From: Gnetum montanum
Taxonomy: Eukaryota; Streptophyta; Gnetopsida; Gnetales; Gnetaceae
DNA: 64,000 bases
Reading direction: 5' to 3'
Assembly: GCA_015680685.1 (NCBI GenBank)
Contig: MNCI01026467.1
Coordinates: 499,862 to 563,861, forward strand
A program made the position numbers and the translations under genes. Within the stretch, counting starts at the first letter, position 1, and the number at the start of each line of letters is the position of its first letter. Shown in pieces: positions 11,889-24,095 of the stretch. The notes below the pieces were generated by a model. It ran no database searches, was not told the DNA's origin, and saw nothing but the letters and a program-made list of their open reading frames with translations.

Positions 11889-12669
11889 TGATGGGATGCG
11901 ATATCGTAGTTTGCCGTAATGTCTATAAATAAGAAGCGGATCTCCCTTGTTTCAGAAAATTAGATGATAGAGTTAGATTGTAGCAAAGCTCTGGTAGTTT
12001 GATCCCTCCAGAGATAGATTATTTTTCCTGTGTCTGCCCGCAATGTGGTGAATGTAATTGTACGACATCCTTTATTCGAGTGTGATGTACTTGGACACAC
12101 ACATGACCAGCAATAAAGATTGAGATTACTTCATCATTGCAGCATTCACATTGTTTATTTATTTATTTAATTTTTATTTACTACTTTCCGAATTAGTCTC
12201 TCTCACCCTTATCTCATATTAAACTGCGGAATGAGTACGACTTGATTATGAGCATTTAAGTGTGACTACTTGGTAACCCAGTGGCGTACCTAGGATCTAC
12301 GCTTGGTAATCCCAGTGGTACTTGTGTACGAAGTCCAAGATGTGTACAGATGATCAAGGAATGGATGCTCATCGCACTTAGGCTAGATTAGATTCTCTTA
12401 CCCTCTCTCTCTCATAGATTAGTTAATTTAATATCACTTTACACTGCCTTTAGGAGTAGCATTAGATTAGAAACCCATCATACACCTCACTCTAGACTAA
12501 ACCATACGTGACAAATATAATACTAGTCCAGGTGGGAAGACAACGAAATGCGACCTAAGGCTAACTGTCTAGGTGCCACAACTAGTCCGTTTGCGGAGTT
12601 CGACCGGATCACGTGTGAGAATGCTTATATTCGTATGGTTGAGTGTAGGGGGTACCTTGCCACTCATCA
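11889..12669 (+). repeat. Element A 3' LTR
   Basis: It starts TGATGGGATGCG after a purine-rich tract ending GTGGGGGTA (11880-11888) and ends CACTCATCA. It has a single GATATCG palindrome before CTATAAATA (11923-11931), against many in the 5' copy. The target duplication GTTAT follows. Confidence 0.93.
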
Positions 12670-12674
12670 GTTAT

Positions 12675-15418
12675 GCAGATTACTTGGATCTTTATGGCTT
12701 TTTTTTCTCTTTTGTGAATTTTCACCATTAGAATTAAGAGGTGAGTTATCTTGGCTTCTTTCCTATTTACAGGTATAGGTTTTGTGCACATCCATGGGAT
12801 GGGTCTTATTCATTTTGTTGTATGATTCTAAAACTATTTGTGAGTTAATGGGTTTTGTTTTGAATGGATAGAATGTTGTTTGGATGAATTTTTCATGTTT
12901 AATTCTTAACTAGTTGTATATTTTTTTCTGTTGATTTTGGGCATGGAGGTTTTTTTTTTCTTTTTGAGGATTTTACCAATAATTCTATAGGATTGGTTTT
13001 AAAAATTAAATTTAAAGCAAATTTGGAGATTTTAATATTTTTCTTATGAACCTTATATAATTATTTTGTTTATCCATATAATTTCTGGATTTTCTGTTTC
13101 TTCTTTCTTTTATGATTTCTCTTCATGGAGCTAGTGCTTCTAGAGATTTTCGTTAGTAGAATAGATAACACATAGAAAAACATATGTATCTCTTACAAAC
13201 ATTTGATTTAAGATTCTTACTATAGGTTTTTGAAATCCTCTTGAAACTTATACAATTTATAAAAAATAATCATTTGAAATGGCATAGTATATTTTGCATT
13301 ATGTGCCATTCTTTTATACCTATCCAAAATCATAGGAATTTTTATGACATCAATTAATGAGGCTATATATGGAGCATGGCTAGGGATAAAACTTTGAAAG
13401 TTTATTTGAATGTTGTTATATGTTTTAGCTTCTAAATCTAGTTAGAAGAGATTTAAAATGTTGTATTTTAAGAAAGTTATAATTTTTTATTTCTATGTTG
13501 TACATAATTTTACATTTTCTAATGGCACATAATAAAAATCCCATATCTCCTATATCTTACTAGATAATTCTCTAAATCATTAACTATAGATAGGTTTTTC
13601 TTCTATATTTCAAAGAGTTTTGGAATCACTGAATAATATTTTTCATCACATAGTTATTGGTTTTTTCTTTCAAATACATTTTCCATTGTTATTTCATCTT
13701 GATTCTCTAAGCCTAGATTCATGGTTCTATAGCTATATTTTTGATAAATGCCTCCCTAAATTTCTAATAGAGAATAGTTGTAGATATTTATTTTCTTAGA
13801 AATCTAGAATCATTATAAAATTTATAGGAATGGTGGAGTTATAATAATTTTATCTATTATCATATGTTTAGGCAACAATCCAACTCTAGATTTTATTTTG
13901 GATTTAGTAGAGTCCTAATTTACGTTTCTTGGTAAAGTTATTAATTCACAGTTTAAGTATTGATTCATATATGATTATTAGTTATTATTCTTGGGTCCTC
14001 TCATCATTGTGGCTCAATTGGTTCATTTGGAAGTTCTAGATAAGGATTCCTTTGCTTGGATTAGTTGGCACCTTGGGTTATTGTTTAGGATTTGTGAGAT
14101 ATATTTGGATGATGTTATGATTCTTTGTTTGATGATTACATTTCTTGAGATTCATTTGGATTTGATGATGTTATTCCATGCATAGGATTGGTATCCTTGT
14201 GAGGATTCCTTGGTTTGATGAATCTATTTGACAAGATGGACTCTTTTATTTTGGTTCTTGTCTTTACCATCAGTTTGGTTATTGTGATTGTATGTTTTTT
14301 GATTGCTTGGATGATGGAGTTAGCACCGAGTTTGTATGATCAATTGAAGATGGACTTCCTAGAGATGGTTTTGATGATTCACCCCCACCATAGAGTGTAC
14401 CAATTTGGCTCTCACTACATTCTCCATCTTGCAAGAGATGGTGATTCCATGGCTCATTGATTCTTTTTTTTTTTTTTTGATTTTTGCCTTTAGAAAATTA
14501 GAGGTGATGTCCAGGGTAACACCTCTAGCACTAGTATGTTTCGAAAATGTTGGAAGTGATGATCTGGGTGATGCTTCACATTCTAGTTGAGACTAATAAT
14601 AAATCCATGAGTATGGTAATTTGATATTTGGTTTTGATACATGTTTATTTGGCCTTTAACAAGTACACATGACAACATAATACACATATGACACTAAGTA
14701 TAGTATGTGCTAGCCTTCTTGTTTGTAATAATGGTTGGAGTGGACAAATCTTGGTTTTAGCATTGTATGATGGATGGATGTTATGATTGTGTGTCTGTAT
14801 GCTTGTCTAGATGTTTTGGGTAGTTTTCTTGTGTGCATGTTGAGTTAACATGTTTTTTAGGTTAGCCATGCTCCTTCTAATCCTCATGAGATCTATCCAT
14901 TTGGCGATTGTAGATGTTGCCAAGATTTCTCATTTAGTTTTATACTAATAACTCATTTTATTTGCAAATTGATTGGTCTAGGAAGATGGAGATTTTCCAA
15001 GAGTTATTATGATAATATGAGTTGGATGATATTATGTCTTAGTTTATATCTTTGGATATTATATGTTGACATTTTCAACATTATATTAGACATTAATTCT
15101 GTTTTCCCATTTATGGATTTATGGGTCATATATGGTTTAGACTTGTGAAATTATATTATTCATATATATTATGGGATTTAATTTTACATTTTATGTTATT
15201 CTATTTCTTTTCTAGCACTTTTATATTTATACAATTTTATATTCATGTATTTCTTTCTTCCACTATTAGTTTTCTCTTTTGTTCTCTTTGGTGTCATGGA
15301 TTTATGCTATGTTCCTTTATTCCTTTCACTGTGTCTCTTGCCATGACCAAACATTTCATTAGGGGTTCTACCTAATGTAATGCTCTAAAACCTAAGGCAC
15401 AGGAAGGAGGGTGTTACA
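12675..15418 (+). repeat. AT-rich sequence, possible right part of the LTR interrupted by A
   Basis: No gene is visible. The stretch is T-rich and ends AGGAAGGAGGGTGTTACA (15401-15418), which could be an LTR end paired with 5752. The long open stretches around 13990-14590 and 15121-15375 have no family motif and low-complexity composition, so they are not called as genes. Confidence 0.3.
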
Positions 15419-15786
15419 TCTTGCACTTTTCCAAACTTCTTCCTTTGAGTTCTATTCATGATACTTATTGAACAACTTTTTTCTTTCCTTAGACATTCAA
15501 GTATCTTTGTATTATATGCCATAATTTTTACTAATCTAGAAGTATAACTTATTATCCAAGAGTATACTTTTTTGAAATAAATTCTTTTATTTCATAAATT
15601 TACAAGTTCAACAAAATAACTTATTATTCAAAAAATATACTTCATCATAGTATGAACATCCAAAATAATGGTGGAATCATAACAATAAATTACATGCATA
15701 TCTTGTAAACCTAATAATATTCTTCGAAAGCTTCCTTTTCCATTATGTTCTGTGGATGCCATCTATAAAAACTTAGATAAAATTTG

Positions 15787-16440
15787 TTCAATGATTCCTT
15801 GGCTAAGATAAATAATCTATTTGAATAGTTGAGGAAAGCTAAAGTATTCTCTAAGATAAATTTGAACTTTGGATATCACCAATTTAGGATGAAGAAAGAG
15901 GATGTGCCTAAGATATTATTCAAAACAATATATAGACATTATGAGTTCTTCATCATGCCCTTTGTACTCACTAATACCCTAATAATATTCATGGATTTGA
16001 TGAATAGTGTGCTACAGTCTTAGTTAGGTTAATTTGTTATTATTTTCATTGATGACATCTTGATCTACTTCAAGAATAAAGAAGAATATGAAGGACATTT
16101 GAGAATAGTGCTACAAACTTTGAGAGCATAAAAACTCTTTGCACATTCTTCTAAGTATGCCTTCTAGAAGAAAGTGATTTAGTTTCTTAATCATATGGTG
16201 TCAAGAATAGGTATAACAATTGATCCTTTGAAGATATTAGTGACTAAGGATTGATAAGTTCCAATCTTAGTGAATGAAGTTAGAAGCTTCTTAAGGCTAG
16301 AAGGATACTATGGAAGATTTGTGAAGAAATTTTTTAAGATAGCAATGCTGCTACATAAGTTGCTAAAGAAATTCTCTAAGATAGAATATTAAAGACTTGA
16401 TGATTATCTCCATCTGCACACTATTCTAGAGTGAAAGTGA
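15787..16440 (+). pseudogene. Ty3/gypsy reverse transcriptase remnant
   Basis: The frame reads LRKAKVFSKINLNFGYHQF (15826-15882), HYEFFIMPF (around 15938-15964), the catalytic FIDDI (around 16048) and NEVRSFL..GYYGRF (around 16276-16320). This is the order of finger, palm and thumb motifs of a gypsy RT of general chromovirus appearance. Many stops (mostly TAG and TAA) interrupt it, and neither gag, protease, RNase H nor integrase is recognisable on either side. It is an ancient fragment, already present when element B inserted immediately downstream. Confidence 0.8.
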
Positions 16441-16561
16441 GAAACTATTAGCATGCATTTCATCATAAGATTACCTTATACTAAGAGTGTACAAAATTCC
16501 ATCATCATGTTCATCAATATCTTAACAAAATATTTTTATTTCTTAGCTATAAAATAATTAG

Positions 16562-17424
16562 TGATGAATCGTGGTTTGCCAGGCCTCGATATCAGATCCT
16601 CGATATCGGGTACATGATATTGTAGCCTGGATAATGATATTGAATACACGATATCATGATTCCTGTGTAGGCCTATAAATACAACATTCAGGCACATAGG
16701 AAGGGGAGTAGTTGGTATGTCTAAGGGTAGAATCTTTTTGTTAGTTTTTAGTTAGTTTTAGTTCTTTCCTAGTGCATGCCCGCAGTATGATGATTGTAAT
16801 TGTACGGAACCTTTGTTCGAGTGTGACATACTTGGACACGCACATGATCCACAATAAAGATTGAGATTACTCCATCATCGCAGCATTCACTTAGCTTTTA
16901 ATTACTTTAATTGTTAATTATTTATTGTTGTCTTTTTTTTGTTCATATTTCCTTTATTTTCATTTACACTTCCTGTTGATTAATGTGGAATGAGTATCAC
17001 TTAATCATGAACATTTAAGTGTAACTACTTGGTAACCCAGTAGCGTATCTAGAAGTGCTCAAGTAATGTGCGCTTGGTAATCGTAGTAGTACACGAGGTC
17101 CAAGATGCATACGAATGATTAAGGACGGATGCTCATCGCATTTAGGGCTAGCATAGATTTCATTTTCTATTATCCATTAGGTTAATTAAGAATTTTTCCC
17201 ATTGTCTCTAGGAGTAGCATTAGTTTAGGATCCCATTATTCACCTCACTTTAAACTAAACCATACGTGAAAAAGTAAATACTAGTCCAGGTGGAAAGATA
17301 GCGAACTATGATCAACATGTAACTATCTAGATACCACAACTAGTCCATCTGCGAAGTTCAACTAGATCATGCGTATATGCTCGTATTCATATGGTTGAGT
17401 GTAGGGGTACTTAGCTACTCATCA
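16562..17424 (+). repeat. Element B 5' LTR
   Basis: It starts TGATGAATCGTGG and ends GCTACTCATCA. Upstream of TATAAATA (about 16674-16681) are five GATATC or GATAT units, the first two in CTCGATATC context (about 16585-16610). Later segments align with the A LTR: GCAGCATTCAC, GGTAACCCAGTAGCG and GTGTAGGGGTAC. Confidence 0.9.
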
Positions 17425-17425
17425 T

Positions 17426-17443
17426 TGGCATCGTTGTTGGGAT
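17426..17443 (+). other. Primer-binding site, decayed tRNA-Asp type (element B)
   Basis: TGGCATCGTTGTTGGGAT lies at the same place as the A site. Most differences from the tRNA-Asp complement are transitions at C or G, as expected from deamination of methylated DNA. Confidence 0.7.
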
Positions 17444-17554
17444 GGTGCTAGTTATTTATATTAGTTATATCATCCAAGATCGTTGTAATGAAGCCTTGAT
17501 GATATATCTTTTAGAATGAAAGTAATTGCAACTAATCACACATAATTCACAATA

Positions 17555-19897
17555 ATGTCTCTCTCACAAGACTATGATAACGCAACTCGTGAGGCAATTC
17601 ATTAGAGAACAAATGAAATATATGATGATGAAGATGAAGTTTGGAGTACTTAATCTTATTCAAGGGTCTCCTATGTCTATGAACACTCCAATAGTACTCA
17701 AGGATTCTTGTCATCCAACTTTGACACCTCTAGTGAGGATGGGACATCCCATAGAATGAGGGGGCCCGTAAGGCCTAGGACCTTCTTAATGGTTAACAGG
17801 AATTTATCCAGGGATGATTGGGAGACTTACAAAAGTCATGAAGAGTCTTCCAATTCTTTCTCTTCCTCTACTCCTTCGATGTCAAGTCATGACACGGATG
17901 ACCATCTCTCAAGGGGTCGGTGTAGAAATAAAAATTGAGCCCACAGGCAAAGTCAGGAATGCCAACATGAATGAAGACAACATCATCCCAACTCACAAAT
18001 TCATAACCTACCTAGTGATGATCAACCCTTGTTGGCCACTAAGAGACTAATGCATATACAATAGGCTATTCAAATATCTTGCAAGCATCACAAGGAAAGT
18101 CATCTACCCAGGCTTGATTTAAATAAATTTTCCAAGTTTTCAAGAGGCTATGATTTAGATATGCAACATCATTTACAAGCCTTCCATGATTCTTGTGTAT
18201 GGAAAAATATTGATAATGGGTGGCAAGGACTTAAGCTCTTTCCTATGACACTTGTTGGCCAAGAAAAAGTATGGTATAGGTCCTTAAAACCAAAATCAAT
18301 TTGCAGTTGGCTGACAATGATAGAACTCTTCACTGAAAGATATTAAACCTATGTAAGAGTGTTAGCCTTGAGGAGAAAAATCCAAGAGTTGAAACAGGGG
18401 CAACATGAACCCCTGGACATGGCCTTCGAAATATATTATTTGTTTTTAAATAATTGCCCAGGCCATGGGTTCTCGAAGGAAAGGCTAATGTATCACATCA
18501 TGGATGGGCTTTGTAATAAAACAAGGGAGATCCTAGGGATGTATGCCCTAGGTCAACTATATGAGCTACGAAACCACCAATTCCAAGAGCTTATTAAGTG
18601 GGTTGCAAAAGAAGAAGGAGAAATAGCTAGATGGCAGAATTTTGAAAGCTTTCAATAGGACCAAAATCTTAAAATAGCAAAGGTCCATGATCAGGAAGAA
18701 GAAAAACCAACTCACCCCAAGGAGGTGGAATCTCCATCTTTGTCAATACTACAATCACTAAATGAAATTAAGGCAAAGATCAATAAGATGATGAAATGGG
18801 TACATGAAAAATGTGAAGAATATGTGAAAATTATTAGAGGTGGAACCATGCCAAATCGAGAAACAGGACAGAACACCACTCAAAAATTGGAAAGAAGGGT
18901 TGAAGGAAGTAGGGATAGGAGCTCAACTACAAATCATACGTATCAATGTGATGTTTGCCTATATGATCACCCCAAAGGCCAATGCCCAATCTTGTCACAT
19001 TTACATGAGCATTGGGGAGGAATGTTACATCCAGATTTCATACAAAAATACTATGTTCAACCACAGTGGCAAAAACCCCAGTCGTGAGGGAGGCCACCAT
19101 CAAACTGGTCACACCCTTCATATCATCCGAACCCAAGCACTTATGACGTTCAGCATCCTATTTTCCCAACTGTGTCAACATCCTCTATTTCACCACATTT
19201 TTATCATTCTCCTAAGTACTATCAACCCATGTCCTCTCCAATAAGATCACCACCTCATGTTCCTTGCACTTATCCTCGCCCTCAATATTCTCATCATTCA
19301 CCTCCTTTTACATCGCCACCATTTGTGCTAGAAGGTTTTGCATCATAGCACCAACCCATGAATGTTACGTGTGCTACTACTGTTAATAGTAGTTGAGGTC
19401 CTCCACAACATTGGAAGCATCCTTTCTTTAGGCATGACCGTGGAAAGAGATAGCACGGTTCTGAAACCACTGTATCCACCAACTCAGCACAAGTCTAGCA
19501 TTGTGATGCATCTTCTCCCTCAAACTCAATGCCTCTTGTTACCTTATCAAGGCTACTGATCAACACTCCAACAATCATGCAACCCAATAAATATAACCAC
19601 ATAGGGAGACATATTGATCCTTGCATACCATCTTTCAGTCACAGGTGTCGTAGTGGGTCAACTCCTTATCACATGACCACATCTTATAATTTTCCCCACT
19701 ATGCCAAATTTAATCAAGTGTGTAAACCCCAAGTTGGGTACATTCCAGCCATCACATCAAAAGAAACCTAGTGGTTTGGATATGACTAGACTCCAATATT
19801 TCCCCCATGCATGGATCCACATTTTCCATTTATTAATTCTAGCCATGCTCAAAAGTTTAGTTATGGGGGATATCCTCCATTCTAACAAGAAGAATTA
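17555..19897 (+). pseudogene. gag: Element B gag (broken)
   Basis: Gag precursor, better preserved than in A. The ATG at 17555 (MSLSQDYDNATR) is chosen by alignment to A. A Ser-rich stretch lies at 17820-17930, the capsid core at 18120-18658 (LFPMTLVGQEKVWYRSLKP, HEPLDMAFE, GMYALGQLYEL), a charged helix with HPKEVESPSL at 18710-18830, and the zinc knuckle CDVCLYDHPKGQC at about 18945-18985. The knuckle spacing is C-X2-C-X3-H-X4-C, also present in D. The tail is Pro/His-rich and includes FSYGGYPPF near 19860. There are at least five in-frame stops and frameshifts near the ends. Confidence 0.85.
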
Positions 19898-21249
19898 GTA
19901 AATGTCTTTCCTTTTCTTTGATTTCACAATTTTTTGTTTTCCAATTTTTTATTTTATCTTTTTAAGGGTAATCTCATCAGTGAATAAAATACTCATGTGA
20001 CTTGTTGATTGAGGTGTTGTTCTATGCTATCAAGTTTGAAGTGACTAATTATTTGGACAGTGAGCCCACAACATCCACCCACCCATTCTATTAATAAGAG
20101 GTTCTACTTTGGGTACAATGATATTCTTCTCATCATTAAAAATTAAAGTAATTTTGTGCTCATTATGCCCAGAGCAAAAAATGATGGACTAAGAGGGAAT
20201 GGCTAGGGTGTGACATCAAGGGAACTTATGGATTCTCTTTGGTGACATCTGTAGGTGCTATCATGTAGCTTAGTTATACTAAGATCCTTGTAGATCTAAT
20301 GAAAAATGAGAGTAAGAGTAATAAAGGCACTCAATAAAGAACCTCAATGTTGTTCTAGGGGTCCCACTAGAAAGACATGTACCCATGCCTGAGGATTGGT
20401 GGCTTATTTGATTCACTGTTGGAAAGGACAAAGTGCTAAAGTGGCTAGAAGAATAAGAGAAGAAAAGAAAAGAAAATCAGAAAAGAAAATATCAAAGAAG
20501 AAAATGCCATAGAAAAGCTTAAAATATTCCTCCCTTAAACAAAATGCCAAGTGATCATATGCCTTGTTGTCATGATGCTCTTATGGTTGTCCATCATTGG
20601 ATGAAAAAATGTGATGTCACTGATCAGAGGCATGAACTTGGTCTTGATTTTGGAGCAATGGGCTAATGACACATTAATCATGTCCTACACTTAGGATTCA
20701 TTGTGCCCAAGGTTAGTTACCTCATGTCCTGATCTTTGCAATCCCTTCTACGATTCATCTCATCTCGCTATTCATGTATTTTTGACTTGTGTCTTGTGTA
20801 GCATAGAATTCATACATCATCATGATGATATCTACATGTGTGTGTTTTGTGGAACTGGTGTAGATTACATTTAACCCTTTTAGTGCCTACGGACATTTTA
20901 AGGTGTGGTTACATAAGGGCATGATAGGTAGGAACCTGCTTTGGGGAGGACCCACTTGCGTAACTTTTTTAATTTGCACTCATTGCAAATCATCATCACA
21001 TCATCTTATACCCTCTGAATATTGCATTGCTAAAGTTATTCTTTTCTTTATCATTATTTTAATTCAAACATTCTTGTGCACCACTACATGTCCTTTTCCC
21101 TCATCCTATTCACGAACTTCATTGTAAAATTCCACTTCATTACACTTCTGGTGCCTTTCGATCTCTTCAATGTTACCCTAGATCATTTGAATTAACCTTA
21201 ACTCCATTTTTGGCCTTGGAAATTGAAAAATTTATCAATTTTTCCTAGT
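19898..21249 (+). other. Element B spacer between gag and ORF3
   Basis: No protein family is recognisable and no pol trace. It parallels the A spacer and holds the same conserved block GCTTTGGGGAGGACCCACTT at 20938-20957. An AG-rich run lies at 20450-20510. Confidence 0.6.
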
Positions 21250-21345
21250 ACCCTGTTTCAGAAGGGATGCAATATTGAGGACCTGTTATCAATTTTGACA
21301 TGATATTGGGTCCACGCTAGTAGGTACGCAATATCGCATCTATAA
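21250..21345 (+). promoter_or_regulatory. Internal LTR-like promoter before ORF3 (element B)
   Basis: ATATTGAGG, GATATTGGGTCC and GCAATATCGC lie at 21269-21336 and precede CTATAAAAACTATATATATG (about 21340-21359). The ATAT-core motifs resemble those of the B LTR (GATATTG, GATATCG), more decayed. Position and order match the A block. Confidence 0.5.
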
Positions 21346-21613
21346 AAACTATATATATGGACCCCCCCTGTGCACATCAATGTCATCTTTCATTGTTCAT
21401 GCAAGGGAAGTTGTTGAAATTTTCTTCCAAAAATGTTCTAGCTTACACACCTATCATTCAAACATCAATAACTTGCTCATTAATGCTCCAATTCTCATTT
21501 TGATCGAACTTTCTTAAACTCAGAGTGTTTAACTTAGTCATGGGGGAAGGATACACTTCAAGTTACATGTAGTTTTTTCAAAATTTGTCATTGCTTGAAG
21601 GATATTATCAAGG

Positions 21614-21865
21614 GTAAGTGACCTTAAAAATGCTAAAAACGTTTGCCAAATTAATTTTATTTCCTAACTAAAACCATGAAATTTATTTTTTGGAGTCACC
21701 TAAATAAATTGGGCCCAATATCAAAAATTTTAGGGGGATTTTCATGAAAATTTCTAACTTGGAAATCACACTAGGCAAGAAATGAATTTATTAAGGGCAA
21801 GGAGTATGGTATTAATCTAATTTTGTAAATAGCCTTACTGATAGTTGATCCTGTGTGATTGTAGA
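21614..21865 (+). other. Predicted 5'-UTR intron of ORF3 (element B)
   Basis: A donor GTAAGTGACC at 21614 and an acceptor ending TGTGTGATTGTAG at 21865 bound 252 bases of AT-rich DNA. The next three bases are the ATG of ORF3. Element D has an acceptor at the equivalent place. Splicing is inferred from these signals only. Confidence 0.55.
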
Positions 21866-22496
21866 TGGCCCCTAAAAGAGGACATCAAGAAGAACCCCCT
21901 CATGGTGCATCCAACGACCAAGGAGAGGTGGAGGCCAAGTGCCTCCCGAAGAACACGTAGAGCAGGATGCACAATCATTCAGCATTCATCAAGAACCTCC
22001 TATCACTACACAATTGAGGCATGCTGAAGGTGGAGACAGCAGGGCACCTGAATAGGGACAACATCTCACGTTGTCTTCGGAATGTGTTTAGGCAATTCGT
22101 GAAAGATCCATGTTAGCAACGGTGATTGTGGAACTTAATTTTGAACCTTTCACTAAATTTTCCCTAAGGTAGTCAAAGACAAACTTAAAGGGTCTCCACT
22201 GTGGCCTATTCTCTTTGGGAGTGTTGATTGGTACCTAGGGGAAATGTACCAATTTTGGCATAACAAGGAAGAAGGTACCACCGTTGATATTGGTGGGATT
22301 TCTATTGATTTTTCTACCAAGTCCATTTCGGAAGTGTTGAATCTTCCGAATGCAGAGCCCAAGGTTGCTCACCTGTCCACTCACTCTAATGTGGATGCAA
22401 GCAAAATATGGTTTAAAAGGGCATACAGCAAGGAGGATAAAGCATATGGAGAGCTCACACTTAAAGAGAGGATCTAATTCAAAATTGGCACATATC
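21866..22496 (+). pseudogene. Element B ORF3, part 1 (N-terminal)
   Basis: It starts MAPKRGHQEEPP at 21866. VELNFEPF lies at about 22130-22153 and WYLGEMYQFWHNKEEG at about 22229-22276, followed by VDIGGISIDFSTKSISEVLNLPN (22274-22345, quoted residues contiguous only in part here). This arrangement resembles the accessory ORF found downstream of pol in Athila-type elements; function unknown. Stops and a frameshift near 22150 break it. Element C is inserted at 22502, and the frame is continued at 40242. Confidence 0.7.
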
Positions 22497-22501
22497 ACAT
22501 T

Positions 22502-24095
22502 TGTAGCTATTGAAAATGTCGACGGCTAGAAAAAAATGTCAAGGGGTCATTGGCTGCAGACAGTCTTAACCCCGTTTCCACAGGAGGGCTGTGCTAGATT
22601 GGGACAAAAACGGGGCACCCTGAATGATCACAGGGACTTAGTTGATGTTAATATAGCCTTTTGCAACATGTGATTTAAAGAAAATGAGATTGATAGCACC
22701 AAGTAATGCTTAAATGCAAAAGAAATAGAAAACAATGTAAAATGCAATAGTAAACATGAGATAATGTAAAAATGCAGTTAGAAAAATGCACCACTTCGAA
22801 GCTATGACCTTGCTTTGTCAGGATGGGTACAATCGGTTGCACAACGTTGAGGAGTGCAGAGATCCCGAGAGTAACCAAGACATGTAGAGCAAGAGGGATG
22901 TAAGCTTGAACATGGACTTCGGCTTTAACAATGCAAAGTGCTACCAAGGTGGTAGGAAAGAGAAGAATGAGAATGCCAAATGATGATGCTAACTATTTAC
23001 AATTTTAAATAGAAAGCTTACAATGCTTGAAGTTACAGTATCAACCTTTTTTCTTGTTAGCCAACGAGACTGTTAGCTTACCAGATTGCCAAGAAAATAG
23101 ACTGGAGACTGAGAGGTTGCAAAAAAGCCAAAAAAGCCAGAGAGAGAGCTTAAGCATCACTCATTGGGGTATTTATAGGACCAAGGGCACGTGAAAGATG
23201 CAGTTTGAATGCCACGTGCCCTGGGCTTGCGCTGACCTGTCTATGCTGCACATGCCTGTATGACCGTTGGGCGAGTCTTCCATGCTGTAATTACGAGCCT
23301 GCCATGCCGTAATTGTGCTATAAGAGAAATGGTGCAATTAGGTTAGGTGCATTGATGTCACGTAATTGCTTGCCACATTTTTCTATGCTTTGTAGCGTAG
23401 CATGTTTGGCGTGGCATAGCATCTTGTTACGCTGTGCTACGCTACGTAGCGTAGCATAGCCACTAGTTTGAAGCAAGAAACTTGCATTGTGTCTTGCTAC
23501 ATGCACTGGAAACCCTTGAAGCGCATTGACCATTTGTTGCATTTTTTCCATGCTATGCTACACTACGCTACGCTACGTAGCGTATCATAGCGTAGCAACT
23601 GGCCTTAGTTGTAAACAACGTTGTCAATCTGCAAACTTTGCCTTTTGCACTGCGAAGCCTGTGAACTTGCTGATCCCGCCCTTCGAGTTACCTTCTATAT
23701 CTTTCAAAGAATTGCTACGCCTCACTGTGCCTTGTAGCTTAGCGTAGAATAGCAGCAAACATGACTTGTTTTTGCCAAGTTAGTCGCTTTCTGACGGAAA
23801 GAGACATTGTCGAAGGACTTGAAGTCGGGCGAGGGGATTGATTATCCAGCTTTTGCTACATTGTGCTATGTTGTGTAGCATAGTGTAGCATAGCACTATG
23901 CTTCTACAAATGTATTTTAAAGTTTTCTACGCTACATGGCATAGTGTAGCGTAGCAAGAATCCTTGACTTAGAAAACTTGCCAAAGTAGATAGTCTAGAA
24001 ATTAGAGCATCCATCTCTTGAAGAACTGCCGTAATGCTATGTGAATTGCAAAGGCCTGGTGAAGCAAGCACGCCTTTGAATTTTGGGGTGTTTCA
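22502..24095 (-). repeat. Element C 3' LTR (left copy)
   Basis: Read on the minus strand it starts TGAAACACCCCAAAA and ends in TGTAGC's complement, GCTACA. It holds repeated GCTACGCTACGTAGC palindromes in 23380-23960. The minus-strand polypurine tract AAAGAGGGGCCAA lies just outside (24096-24108). Confidence 0.92.
23390..23960 (-). promoter_or_regulatory. GCTACG palindrome cluster in the C LTR U3
   Basis: The perfect 20-bp palindrome GCTACGCTACGTAGCGTAGC is at 23436-23455, and TACGCTACGTAGCGTA is at 23569-23584. Further copies, in which CG has become TG or CA, lie around 23862-23960. The right LTR has the same cluster at about 39540-40110, more decayed. Probable multi-site regulatory region; protein partner unknown. 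Confidence 0.6.

Larger units (their letters stand above)
6500..12669 (+). mobile_element. Element A: complete non-autonomous Athila-like LTR retrotransposon
   Basis: Two related LTRs (6500-7392 and 11889-12669) flank gag remnants and a truncated ORF3, and the whole is bounded by perfect 5-bp duplications GTTAT (6495-6499 and 12670-12674). A tRNA-Asp primer-binding site follows the 5' LTR, and a purine tract ends at 11888. No reverse transcriptase, RNase H or integrase sequence lies between gag (ending near 9525) and ORF3, so A needed enzymes from another element. The two LTRs differ at about one base in twenty over the region checked downstream of TATA, making A younger than C. Confidence 0.93.

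Noticed and set aside
13991-15375. Hydrophobic open frames in AT-rich DNA
   Set aside because: T-rich DNA gives Phe/Leu/Ile-rich translations by composition. No family motif, no start context and no paired exons were found.
5752-15418. A complete LTR retrotransposon enclosing A
   Set aside because: Only weakly matching termini are seen, with no second LTR and no primer-binding site; kept as a low-confidence LTR.
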